Positions 36,293-45,361 of a stretch of 49,231 bases of DNA are shown here, piece after piece. The stretch's first letter is position 1, and each line of letters begins with the position of its first letter. The translations under genes and the position numbers were made by a program. Source of the stretch: Desulfurococcales archaeon (GTDB taxonomy: Archaea > Thermoproteota > Thermoprotei_A > Sulfolobales > AG1); contig WYEN01000101.1 in NCBI GenBank assembly GCA_009903825.1, positions 1 through 49,231 of the forward strand. The letters are read 5' to 3'. The notes under the pieces are model-generated. The model was given only the letters and a program-made list of their open reading frames with translations. It was not told the DNA's origin and did no database searches.

Positions 36293-37251
36293 CTTCTCAC
36301 GATCTTATCAAACAATTCTTTATCTAAAAAACCTCTCTCTTTCAACATTATAAGAGCAGAGGCGCAAGACTGTCTTATCTTAGGATCTTGAATCTCAATT
36401 TTCACGCCCAGCTCTCTCTCGAGACCCTCCTCAATCATTTTTTTAAGAACATTTTTATTCTCTCTATATAAAGATCCTATGATCCCTAGAGGAATATCTA
36501 GACATCCAAGTCTTCTATATACTGTCGAGATCGCAAGAATAATCTCTGAGACCTCTTCTTCAACAATTTTTGTTGCATAAAGATCTTTCTCTCTAAATGC
36601 TTTAAAGACGTATGGCGCAAACGATGCTATCATAGACTTTGGATCTTCAGATGAATATATTTTAGACACAAGCTTATGAACATCATCAGCTTTATAAAAA
36701 TCTAATGCATATTCAACAAGTTTTGTATAACCGATCCTTCCATCAAGAGATCTCACAACTATTGATAATCCTCTGGCCCCGAAACTGTAGGCTCCTCCAC
36801 GATCATCTATATAATGACCCCATCCACCTACTCTCCAGAAGGATCCTTTGCATCTTCCATAGAAATTACTTCCTGTACCAAGGATCCCTATGACGCCATC
36901 TCCAAGTAGATGTGTGGAGACATGTGCAGCATAAATGTCTTCAAATATGATCACTGTCTCAGGATCTATGTTCAGCCTCTCATATAGACATTTTTTGATA
37001 TCATTATTCCATCTCCCCTCTAGATAGCCTGCCAATCCTATTCCTATCCCATGGATCTTTCTAATATCGCTTTTCGAAATAATAATCCTGATCGCCTCAG
37101 AGATGTTTTCACAAAATCTATCTAATGACACCACGGCCGGATTTCCAGACTTGTTTAACGAGGTCGTCTCTATCAATCCTATTTCATCATTTATCAAAGA
37201 AACCTCTATTTTTGTTGCTCCAGAGTCTATGCCTAGAATATATCTTGTCAA
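36283..37251 (-). CDS. BadF/NAGK-type sugar kinase
   Basis: A 322-residue ASKHA-fold kinase of the BadF/BadG N-acetylglucosamine-kinase-like family. Phosphate-1 loop is ILGIDSGATKIEVSLI, a core strand is GIGIGLAGYL, and phosphate-2 is GILGTGSNFYGR, followed by GGWGHYIDDRGGAYSFG, characteristic of GlcNAc kinases. It probably phosphorylates an amino sugar or sugar released by the pathway. The stop of the aldolase-like gene and this start abut, and the 3' end overlaps the TIM-barrel gene. Confidence 0.82.
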   Translation of the reverse strand: MTRYILGIDSGATKIEVSLINDEIGLIETTSLNKSGNPAVVSLDRFCENISEAIRIIISKSDIRKIHGIGIGLAGYLEGRWNNDIKKCLYERLNIDPETVIIFEDIYAAHVSTHLLGDGVIGILGTGSNFYGRCKGSFWRVGGWGHYIDDRGGAYSFGARGLSIVVRSLDGRIGYTKLVEYALDFYKADDVHKLVSKIYSSEDPKSMIASFAPYVFKAFREKDLYATKIVEEEVSEIILAISTVYRRLGCLDIPLGIIGSLYRENKNVLKKMIEEGLERELGVKIEIQDPKIRQSCASALIMLKERGFLDKELFDKIVRRCS

Positions 37252-38406
37252 TTATCTGCTCACCATATTGATAAGATCCTTAAGATCTTTTAAATCAAAC
37301 TCTTTTAAAGTATCATATCCAACACATCTATCATTAAACCACTCATTTATGAATCTGTTTATAAAATCATCATCACGTAGATGAGGATACATTTTATAGA
37401 CACGATCTATCTCCTCGAGCTGTCCTGGCGACAGGCTCTCCTCAGGATCTAATAATCTCACCTCCTCGAGAAGACCAGATCTTCTTAACATCTCTAGCAC
37501 TCCTGCTATACTTCCTCTGAAGTTGTTGTCAACATCAAAAACAGCTTTGTTGACATCAGTCACATGATTATTAAGTATCATAAGCTCTATAGGGATCTCA
37601 TCATGTGAGGAGATCCATCTCTTTATAAATCTAAAGATCTCTACGGATCTTCTTGTCCAAAAAGCCCAGTGGCCTAGTAGTCCGCCTACTATTCTGGTCT
37701 CAACGATCTCTCCCCTAGGATCTTTGAAAACAAATTTATTAACAAGATCAATAATTATGTTGTCATCGTTACCAGTGTATAATGCGATCTCATCAGCTCT
37801 GCCGCTCTCAACGACAGCTCTGATCACTTCTATAGTATGATATCTATTAAATGGAGCAATTTTTATAGCAATAAGATTCTTGATCTCTGAGACGAATCTC
37901 CTCCAGAAGTTGTATCTCAGAGGCAATCCTCCTACAGCAGGCTGTAGATAAAAACCAAACACAGGTATCTCTTGAGAGATCTTCTTAAGATAACTGATGA
38001 TCTCATCTTCTCCAAGACCTTTCAGTTTATGAAGACTTACTAGACCAGCGTCATAACCTAGATCATATGCCAGCTTAGCCTCTCTCACGCCATCCTCTCC
38101 TCTGCCCACTACTCCTGCTATTCTAATGATCCTTCTCCCAATGTTTTTCTCACATTCTTTAATAATCTCAATAGTGTGAGTAAGAAGCGGCTTGTAATAT
38201 TTATCAAAATCATCATGTACTTTAAATTGTGTCGTATGAACGCCTATGGCGACTCCATCAGCTCCTGAAGATAAATAATATCTTGTTAACACAGATTGTC
38301 TCCTGAAGTCTATGTAAAGATCTTTTGTTAATGCAAGTGGATGAGCAACTATGAAAGATCCCTTTCTTAATTGTTTTAAAACATCTTTAGAAGGCATAGG
38401 AAACAT
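37252..38406 (-). CDS. DapA-superfamily aldolase/lyase, long form
   Basis: A 384-residue member of the dihydrodipicolinate synthase/N-acetylneuraminate lyase superfamily. The Schiff-base lysine is in LIAIKIAPF and the partner tyrosine in FGFYLQPAVGG. The early strand GADGVAIGVHTTQF marks a subgroup longer than the usual 290-300 residues, with an added C-terminal helical part of about 80 residues. The family cleaves or dehydrates 2-keto-3-deoxy sugar acids. AAAGGAG lies before ATG 38406 with normal spacing. It is first of a tightly packed block with kinase, isomerase and C5-epimerase-like genes. Confidence 0.8.
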   Translation of the reverse strand: MFPMPSKDVLKQLRKGSFIVAHPLALTKDLYIDFRRQSVLTRYYLSSGADGVAIGVHTTQFKVHDDFDKYYKPLLTHTIEIIKECEKNIGRRIIRIAGVVGRGEDGVREAKLAYDLGYDAGLVSLHKLKGLGEDEIISYLKKISQEIPVFGFYLQPAVGGLPLRYNFWRRFVSEIKNLIAIKIAPFNRYHTIEVIRAVVESGRADEIALYTGNDDNIIIDLVNKFVFKDPRGEIVETRIVGGLLGHWAFWTRRSVEIFRFIKRWISSHDEIPIELMILNNHVTDVNKAVFDVDNNFRGSIAGVLEMLRRSGLLEEVRLLDPEESLSPGQLEEIDRVYKMYPHLRDDDFINRFINEWFNDRCVGYDTLKEFDLKDLKDLINMVSR

Positions 38407-38461
38407 ATGTGGTCTCCTTTAGAAATATTATATGAAAATATATAGTGTAGCCTATGATCTT

Positions 38462-39172
38462 TTATAAGCCTATGAACGCTCTAAGGTAATCAGGTATTTT
38501 ACTGACGATCTCTTTGGCATCTCCTTCAACAATTATTCTCCCCTGATCCATTATATACACATGGTCGCTATGTTCAAGAGCTGCCATAATATTTTGTTCA
38601 ACTAGTAATATAGTAATCTTTTCTTCATCTCTCAGTCTATCTAAAACATTCATTATGCTGTCAACAACCTTAGGCGCTATTCCTTGGCTAGGCTCGTCTA
38701 ACAACATGATCTTTGGTCTAGTCATTAATGTTCTGGCTATAGCAAGCATCTGTTGTTCTCCGCCACTTAATGTTCCTGCAGGCTGATCTTTTCTTTCTTT
38801 AAGTATTGGAAACAGATTATATATCAACTCCAACGTGTCTTCTATCTTCTCTCTAGATCTTTTGTTATATGCTCCTAACAAAAGATTCTCTCTGACGCTC
38901 ATCTGTGGAAAAAGTCTTCTGCCTTCTGGAACAATATTTATGCCAAGCTCAACTTTTTTATGAGGAGGCGTCTTTGTTATATCAATATTCTGATATAATA
39001 TTCTGCCGCTCCAAGGTTTTATAAAGCCCATGACAGTGTTTAATAATGTTGTTTTTCCAGCGCCATTAGGACCTAGTATAGATACTATTCTTCTCTCACC
39101 GACCTCGACATCTACGCCCCATAAAACTTGCATTGATCCGTATCCAGACTCTAATTTTTTAATGCTCAACAT
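38462..39172 (-). CDS. livF: Liv-type ABC transporter ATPase (LivF)
   Basis: A 236-residue ABC ATPase with GPNGAGKTT, the signature LSGGEQQ, Walker B IMLLDEPSQGIAP and switch LLVEQN, the last two being typical of LivF. Last gene of the five-gene importer operon, 2 bases after livG. Confidence 0.9.
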   Translation of the reverse strand: MLSIKKLESGYGSMQVLWGVDVEVGERRIVSILGPNGAGKTTLLNTVMGFIKPWSGRILYQNIDITKTPPHKKVELGINIVPEGRRLFPQMSVRENLLLGAYNKRSREKIEDTLELIYNLFPILKERKDQPAGTLSGGEQQMLAIARTLMTRPKIMLLDEPSQGIAPKVVDSIMNVLDRLRDEEKITILLVEQNIMAALEHSDHVYIMDQGRIIVEGDAKEIVSKIPDYLRAFIGL

Positions 39173-39174
39173 TT

Positions 39175-39936
39175 TTATACACCTCCTTTAAATCTTGTTC
39201 CAAGATATATCTCTCTCAACTTAGGATTTCTCATAACATCTTCAACTTTTCCTGACAAAACAATCTCTCCTCTATCAAGTACATAAACTCTCTCAGCAAA
39301 TCTTATCACAGCTCTAATAACATGTTCAACCATTACTCCTACAGCTATGTTCTCTCTCTCAGCAACATTTTTGACAAGATCAACTATCTCATCAACTTTT
39401 GCAGGAGGCATTCCAGCGACTATCTCATCTAACAAAAGTATCTTAGGCTTCATAGCAAGTGCTCTAGCAAGCTCTAATAGTTTTCTCTCAGGCCCTGTGA
39501 GTTTTATTGCAAGCTCATCTCTTTTATTATATAATCCTACTAGTTTTAACATTTCATCAGCTATCTTAAGTGCTTCTCTCGTATTTATTTTTTCTGATAA
39601 TGTTCCAAATAAAGCTCCTATCATAACATTCTCTCTAACACTGAGACCTGGGAAAGGTCTTGTTATTTGAAAAGCTCTTGCTATACCTAGTTTAGCTCTC
39701 TCATGAGCTGACAATTTAGTTATGTCTCTACCCATATATATTATTCTTCCATCCTCAGGAATATATACTCCATTGATCACATTGAAAAGAGTTGTTTTGC
39801 CAGAACCGTTTGGACCTATGATCGCTATTTTCTCACCAGAGTCTATATATAAAGAGACGTTTTTCAAAGCTGTTATCCCCCCGAATCTTTTTGTGACATT
39901 ATTAACCTCCAAGAGATGCATAGACATCCTCCTCAT
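39175..39936 (-). CDS. livG: Liv-type ABC transporter ATPase (LivG)
   Basis: A 253-residue ABC ATPase with GPNGSGKTT, IARAFQITRPFPGLSVREN (LivG-specific region) and Walker B ILLLDEIVAGMPP. The signature reads LTGPERK rather than LSGGQ, a variation common in LivG. The start overlaps the livM stop by 4 bases; ATG 39924 (protein MHLLEVNN) is an alternative start inside. Confidence 0.9.
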   Translation of the reverse strand: MRRMSMHLLEVNNVTKRFGGITALKNVSLYIDSGEKIAIIGPNGSGKTTLFNVINGVYIPEDGRIIYMGRDITKLSAHERAKLGIARAFQITRPFPGLSVRENVMIGALFGTLSEKINTREALKIADEMLKLVGLYNKRDELAIKLTGPERKLLELARALAMKPKILLLDEIVAGMPPAKVDEIVDLVKNVAERENIAVGVMVEHVIRAVIRFAERVYVLDRGEIVLSGKVEDVMRNPKLREIYLGTRFKGGV

Positions 39937-40946
39937 CTAATTATTTTTCTCACTATCTCATGTTTGTATAGAAATGAGCGTAGTTCTCCAACAATTCCCT
40001 GTCTAAATAATAAGACTATTAGAAGAAGAATTATTGAAAACACAGTCAGCTGAAGTCCTGGCAGATATACTCCTAGATAATATTTTGAGAGAGAATATAT
40101 TGATGCACCTATTAAAGGACCTAAAACAGTTCCTCCGCCTCCTAACATGACTATAACTATAAACTCAACTGAAAACGTTATATTGAAAGACTCTGGCGGA
40201 TATATAGCTGTAACCTTCAGAGTCCACATAGATCCTACTAAACTGGTTAATACTGCAGATATTATGAAAGCTACGAACTTGTATAAGGTAGTGTTTACAC
40301 CAAATACTTTGGCTGCGTCTTCATCTTCTTTTATAGCTAATAATCCATAGCCAAGTCTGCTGATTCTAATGAGATACATTATGATTCCTGTTGCAACAGC
40401 TAGTATAAATATTCCTGTGTCTGGCAATATTATTGTTGCATATGAGAAGCCTTCTTCACCAAATAATTTCCTCAGATCTTTAGCAATTATGATCCCTTCA
40501 GCGCCTCCCCATATTTTCGCTCCTTCAATAAGATATCTCAGAGCCTGACTGAGACCTATTGTTGCTATTGCGAAAAATGCTCCTCTAAGTCTCAAGGCTA
40601 TTCCTCCTACTACTCCTGCCACAGATCCTGCCAATATAACTGATAAAATCATTCCTAATATGATGGCCTCAGATGATGATAAATTATTTTGTGAGGCATA
40701 AGATACTCCAAGAGCCATTCCATATAGACCTAGACCAAAATATGATACATATCCAAAATCTACGTATCCAGTCATCCCTAGAAATATATTATATGCTTGT
40801 GCAATAGCGATGTAATAGAGAAGTAGAGTAAGCATCTGAGAATATTCTGGAAAAGATGTCTTTAACATCCATATGATTATATATGAAAAGATCATTATTA
40901 TCAAAGACGTATGATCAATGATCTTTCCTTTGATCAATTTATTCAC
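39933..40946 (-). CDS. livM: Liv-type ABC permease (LivM)
   Basis: A 337-residue membrane protein with about 9 hydrophobic segments and LivM landmarks: YNIFLGMTGYVDFGYVSYFGLG, LRLRGAFFAIATIG and AIKEDEDAAKVFGVNT, plus VIVMLGGGGTVLGPLIGA. Coupled to livH and livG by 4-base overlaps. Confidence 0.92.
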   Translation of the reverse strand: MNKLIKGKIIDHTSLIIMIFSYIIIWMLKTSFPEYSQMLTLLLYYIAIAQAYNIFLGMTGYVDFGYVSYFGLGLYGMALGVSYASQNNLSSSEAIILGMILSVILAGSVAGVVGGIALRLRGAFFAIATIGLSQALRYLIEGAKIWGGAEGIIIAKDLRKLFGEEGFSYATIILPDTGIFILAVATGIIMYLIRISRLGYGLLAIKEDEDAAKVFGVNTTLYKFVAFIISAVLTSLVGSMWTLKVTAIYPPESFNITFSVEFIVIVMLGGGGTVLGPLIGASIYSLSKYYLGVYLPGLQLTVFSIILLLIVLLFRQGIVGELRSFLYKHEIVRKIIR

Positions 40947-41827
40947 CTTCTGAATAGACCGTAAGGTCTTATCAACAATAGAATTAATAGTATCACAAAT
41001 TCTGTGAATAATGTCATTGACATAGGGCTGTGAAAATGTAGATAATCATATAATGGGAATAAAACCACCTCAGCTAGGCCGAATATTATGCCTCCTACGT
41101 ATGCTCCTATTATAGAGCCTAATCCTCCTAATACCACTATGACGAAAGATTTTAGAAGATAAGGAGCTCCCAGATAAGGATTTATGCCTGTCGGATTATA
41201 CATTGTTATTATGACGCCACTCATCATTGCAAGACCGAAGCCTATTCCAATTCCTAAAGCATATATCTTATTAACATCTATACCACATATATATGCTCCG
41301 ACAGGGTCTTGAGCCACGCCTCTTAATGCAGAGCCTATTCTCGTCTTATACAGAAATAATGTTAAGATTATGACTGTGGATAATGCTATCACCCCGGCAA
41401 GTATAGATGAATAAGTAAGTCTATAATCAAATATCTTGACTACTCCAAGAGACCATGAGAATCCTCTGTAATCTAAGCCGTAGTTTAATCTTGCGATCTC
41501 TTCTAGAAAAATTGATAATGCAAATGTTGCTAATAAAGTGGTCAGCTCATGTGCGCCTATCAATCTTCTCAAGACTAGATAAAATATTGATGCTCCCAGG
41601 CTCAGTCCAACGACAATTGCTATAAATAATGATCCTAGTGGCGAAAGATTGTAACCTACGAAAAATGTTAATGCTGTATAAGCTCCCCACATTATTAATG
41701 CTCCATGAGATAAATTAATGATTCTTGCTATACCAAATATAAGACTTAGACCTACAGCAACTATTCCATATATAGATCCTAGCACAAGACCTTGTAAAAA
41801 AAGAAATATTATCAACCCAGGATCCAT
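40943..41827 (-). CDS. livH: Liv-type ABC permease (LivH)
   Basis: A 294-residue membrane protein with LivH landmarks: GLSLIFGIARIINLSHGALIMWGAY, ALRGVAQDPVGAYICGID and FVIVVLGGLGSIIGAYVGG. It follows the binding-protein gene by 24 bases and overlaps livM by 4. Confidence 0.92.
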   Translation of the reverse strand: MDPGLIIFLFLQGLVLGSIYGIVAVGLSLIFGIARIINLSHGALIMWGAYTALTFFVGYNLSPLGSLFIAIVVGLSLGASIFYLVLRRLIGAHELTTLLATFALSIFLEEIARLNYGLDYRGFSWSLGVVKIFDYRLTYSSILAGVIALSTVIILTLFLYKTRIGSALRGVAQDPVGAYICGIDVNKIYALGIGIGFGLAMMSGVIITMYNPTGINPYLGAPYLLKSFVIVVLGGLGSIIGAYVGGIIFGLAEVVLFPLYDYLHFHSPMSMTLFTEFVILLILLLIRPYGLFRR

Positions 41828-41851
41828 TTCAGACCCTTATCAACTATATTT

Positions 41852-43339
41852 CTAAGGTGTTGCTTGTTTACCAGCTTTCTTCTCAGCCCATGTAGGTATT
41901 GGAAACACCAGCTTAGATTTAGCAACCTCCGGCGGCCAGACCACAACTAAATTTCCTTTCTGCCACTGCACAAGAATCATTTTATGAGCTATCTGAATTC
42001 CTGTGACAGGATCTATTTTATATTCTCCGAAGAATGTTATCAGATGCATTTCTCCCAACACTTTTCTTACTGCCATAGGATCAAGACTTTGAGCCTTCTC
42101 AATAGCTTTGACTAATATCAATACTGCGGCTGCTCCTGAGGCGGCATGATAAGGAGGTCTCGCAGTAGGATCTTTAACAATCTCTCTATATAACGCCACA
42201 AACTCTTCCTCAGTCGGTCCAAACCATTCTACACCTAATTTAGATGCTATCTCTGGAGTATAGCTGGCTCCAACCTCCCAATGTGATGGACATATGATCC
42301 CTTCCGCTAGATTTCCAAATGCCTTATAATAATCTGTGTAGCATGGAGCTATATTCATTGCTATGAAACCAAAGTCAATCTCTTGATCTGCTAGTTGTCT
42401 TGTTAATAACTGTCCATCTGCAAAATGAGATCCTACGATTAGCGCGTCAGCTTTTAAAGGCGCTATTGACGTTAGATATGGTGTGAAGTCTTTGATATCT
42501 GTTGGATAAGCTTTGTCATAAACTATCTGAAGACCTAGTTTTTTACTATAATTTCTTACTCCGCCAGCAACCATTCTATTAAACTCATCATCTTTATATA
42601 TCAAAACGATCTTAGGATCTTTCTTTACACTCAGAAGAGCATCTATAGCCTGAGTCATATAAAGTGATGCAGGAGTCCAGACCATCACAATCATTTTATA
42701 ACCTTGTAGATGTATAAGATCTGATGCTCCTCCCCAGTTGATCAGTAGCATATTATATTTCTCTGCTATGGGTGCTTGTGCAAACACCAGTGGAGAAGAG
42801 TATGAGCTTAATAAGAAATGTACTTTATCTACAGTGATAAGTCTCTCAGTATATTGAACAACTTTATCTTTAGAACTTTCATCATCATAATAAACCAGTC
42901 TCAGAGGAATCGTCTTACCAAATAAATGAACTCCTCCATATCTCTCATTAACCCATTTAATAGCAGCTTTTATACCGTTGAAACCTGCTGTGCCAACCTC
43001 TCCTTGAGAGCCTGTCAAAGGCACTGCCATGCCTATGACTATCTCACTAGGTAGCGTAGGAGGCGGTGTCGTAGGCTTAGGAGTTGTAGGTGTCGTTGCT
43101 GGTGGAGATGTTAACAGAGTCTGATAAATTGTTCTCTCAATATATAACGTCTGTGTAGCTACAGATGTGTAAGGTACCGAATAAGTATATGTAATGGCTG
43201 GTGCAGAAGGTCTTGAGACTGCTGAGGCATAATATCCGCCGACGAATCCTATTACTAACATTATTATGATAAGTGTTATTGTTAATGGTGTAAAAATTTT
43301 ACCACTTGTTTGAGAAGAAGACATATTAAACACTCTCAA
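41852..43339 (-). CDS. Periplasmic-type binding protein of the Liv importer (LivK-like), membrane-anchored
   Basis: A 495-residue protein with an N-terminal membrane helix (about residues 17-38) and a Thr/Pro-rich stalk, then a type-I binding fold (IVIGMAVPLTGSQGEVGTAGFNGIKAAI, YYDDESSKDKV, LLSSYSSPLVFA). Anchoring at the N-terminus with the binding domain outside is normal for archaea. Ligands in the family include branched amino acids, amides, urea and aromatic or hydroxy acids. In this sugar-rich region an acid product of glycan breakdown is possible, but the sequence does not decide. First gene of the importer operon. Confidence 0.87.
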   Translation of the reverse strand: MRVFNMSSSQTSGKIFTPLTITLIIIMLVIGFVGGYYASAVSRPSAPAITYTYSVPYTSVATQTLYIERTIYQTLLTSPPATTPTTPKPTTPPPTLPSEIVIGMAVPLTGSQGEVGTAGFNGIKAAIKWVNERYGGVHLFGKTIPLRLVYYDDESSKDKVVQYTERLITVDKVHFLLSSYSSPLVFAQAPIAEKYNMLLINWGGASDLIHLQGYKMIVMVWTPASLYMTQAIDALLSVKKDPKIVLIYKDDEFNRMVAGGVRNYSKKLGLQIVYDKAYPTDIKDFTPYLTSIAPLKADALIVGSHFADGQLLTRQLADQEIDFGFIAMNIAPCYTDYYKAFGNLAEGIICPSHWEVGASYTPEIASKLGVEWFGPTEEEFVALYREIVKDPTARPPYHAASGAAAVLILVKAIEKAQSLDPMAVRKVLGEMHLITFFGEYKIDPVTGIQIAHKMILVQWQKGNLVVVWPPEVAKSKLVFPIPTWAEKKAGKQATP

Positions 43340-43449
43340 AACTTATTATAAGATAAAAGAATATAAAGATTACTTCAAGACACATCTCTTTCTTGAAAAA
43401 TTTTTGTTAGTTATAAATTTTAAGTGTCTGATTAATGAGATTAGAAATT

Positions 43450-44502
43450 CTAAAATCTTCCGTCTCTAACATCAAAATGTGTGGGAAGATTATATAATGA
43501 TCCTCCTGACAAGATCCATTCAGAGATCCAGTCTATCATTTGTAAAAGACTTATTTTTGGATAACCAAATAATCTAAATATTTTTGATGCATTATTGAGC
43601 AACGCGTCAGGCTTAGGATCCCCGATGAACACAGGTTTTTTACCAAATCTTTTTCCAAATTCTTCAGCAACCCATTTGACAGAGACTATCTCAGGACCTG
43701 TCAGATTTAATATTGTGGGAGGGTTAGAGGCTAGTTTAAGAGATCTTAAGACATAATTATTTGCATCTCCCTGCCATATCACGTTGAAATATGTCATCGA
43801 GAGATCTATAGGCTCTTCATTGAAAACTTTAAGAGCTATATCAACTAATACTCCATATCTTAATTCACACGCATAGTTAAGTCTTATAATAACTCCAGAG
43901 GCCTCTCTATTTTTTCTAATAAAATAACTCACGATCCTTTCTCTGGCCAGCGCAGACCAGCCGTATTCTCCAACAGGCTCAGGCTGATCTTCTTCTCTAG
44001 ACCCTCCTGTGGATACATGAACTAATGGATAAACATTTCCAGTTGAATATATGATGAATCTAGATCTTCTGAATCTTTCGATGACAAGAGCTGGGATATA
44101 TACGTTTGTCACCCACGTAAGGCCAGGATCTTCTTCAGTCCCAAATTTTCTCCCGACCATATATATGATGTTTCTGACCTCAGGAAGATCCTCAACGCTC
44201 TTTTTATCAGAAAGATCTTTTTCTAAGACAATCACATTCTTATATGATGAAAGCTTGTTCAAAACGTTTCTTCTACTGAATCTTGATACAGCATATATCT
44301 TTCTCTCAGGATCTATATTCTCAAACGCTCTTGCAAGCATCATAACAAGACTAGGACCTATCTTCCCACCGGCTCCTAACACCATGAAATCTCCATCTAT
44401 ATGCTTAAGATCTTCGATAGTCTCTCTATAAGGTCTCGACAAGATCTCTTCAAGCTCTTCTTCAGATTTTATCTTCTCTGGAAACAGCTCCATATTTAGC
44501 AT
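43450..44502 (-). CDS. NAD-dependent epimerase/dehydratase with atypical active site
   Basis: An extended SDR protein of about 350 residues. The nucleotide loop is VLGAGGKIGPS. The active-site region reads YSTGNVYP...GEYGWSALARERI: the Tyr of YxxxK is present but the Lys position is Ala. A later Arg may substitute, as in a bacterial subgroup found beside DapA-like proteins. The start is more likely ATG 44493 than ATG 44502, because AAGGAG (complement of 44503-44508) abuts the first ATG and is 9 bases from the second. It is divergent from the amidohydrolase pair. Confidence 0.78.
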   Translation of the reverse strand: MLNMELFPEKIKSEEELEEILSRPYRETIEDLKHIDGDFMVLGAGGKIGPSLVMMLARAFENIDPERKIYAVSRFSRRNVLNKLSSYKNVIVLEKDLSDKKSVEDLPEVRNIIYMVGRKFGTEEDPGLTWVTNVYIPALVIERFRRSRFIIYSTGNVYPLVHVSTGGSREEDQPEPVGEYGWSALARERIVSYFIRKNREASGVIIRLNYACELRYGVLVDIALKVFNEEPIDLSMTYFNVIWQGDANNYVLRSLKLASNPPTILNLTGPEIVSVKWVAEEFGKRFGKKPVFIGDPKPDALLNNASKIFRLFGYPKISLLQMIDWISEWILSGGSLYNLPTHFDVRDGRF

Positions 44503-44512
44503 CTCCTTAATA

Positions 44513-45361
44513 TTGATAAGTCTTGAGAAATATTATAGTTTGAGAGACAGCTTAGCTGGAACAAGTGATATCATGAGCAGCATCTCTGATCTTTATAAGA
44601 TAAAAAAGATCAGGATGATAGATGTTCATGTACATGGTTTTCTCAATGATCATATGAACAACATGCTTCTTAAATACATAAAGATCTTTGGTATAGAAAA
44701 GGCTTTCATATCTATATATCCATTTGATCTTGGCAGAATAGATCCTTCTCATGAAGATGTTTTGAAAGGGAATATAAAGATTAAAGAGCTTATTAATAGA
44801 GAGAAAAGCTTCAGAGGAATGGTGTATGTTAATCTTCTTAATTCAGAAGATGTTGATATGGCCGAGAGATTTCTCAGAGAAGGTTTCTGTGGAATCGGCG
44901 AGATCTATAGATCTGTCAAGCCCAGGCCCGGACTTATCAAGCCATATATAGATCTTGTCATTGAATATGATGTTCCAATATTAATTCATGTTGCTCACAG
45001 ATTATACCCAAGATCTAGACCTAGAGAGGCCTCTGTATATGATCTTTGTAGAATAGCTTTTAAATGGCCAAAGGCAAAGATCATTGTCTCTCATATTGCT
45101 GGAGGAGGAGACTGGGAGAATTCTATAGAGATATTAAAAAGATGTGATGTCAGCAACATCTATATTGATACTGGAGGTAGCGTGGGAGACTCAGGAATGA
45201 TCGAGAGATTAGTTAGAGAATTTAGACGTGAGAACATTCTATTTGGTAGCGACAACATATTTTCAACATCAATAGCAAGAATCGAGGATGCCGATGTTGA
45301 TGAAGATATTAAAATTATGATCTATAGAGAGAATCCTCTTAAGGTGTTTAAATGTGATTGA
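44513..45361 (+). CDS. Amidohydrolase (Amidohydro_2 / COG2159 family)
   Basis: A 282-residue metal-dependent TIM-barrel hydrolase. Ligand motifs are present: IDVHVHG near residue 38, ILIHVAH near 161, IIVSHIAGG near 200 and ILFGSDN near 245. Relatives hydrolyse sugar lactones, or decarboxylate or hydrolyse aromatic and sugar acids. It starts at TTG 44513 in a 10-base divergent spacer and overlaps the next gene by 8 bases, so both are co-translated. Confidence 0.8.
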   Translation: MISLEKYYSLRDSLAGTSDIMSSISDLYKIKKIRMIDVHVHGFLNDHMNNMLLKYIKIFGIEKAFISIYPFDLGRIDPSHEDVLKGNIKIKELINREKSFRGMVYVNLLNSEDVDMAERFLREGFCGIGEIYRSVKPRPGLIKPYIDLVIEYDVPILIHVAHRLYPRSRPREASVYDLCRIAFKWPKAKIIVSHIAGGGDWENSIEILKRCDVSNIYIDTGGSVGDSGMIERLVREFRRENILFGSDNIFSTSIARIEDADVDEDIKIMIYRENPLKVFKCD

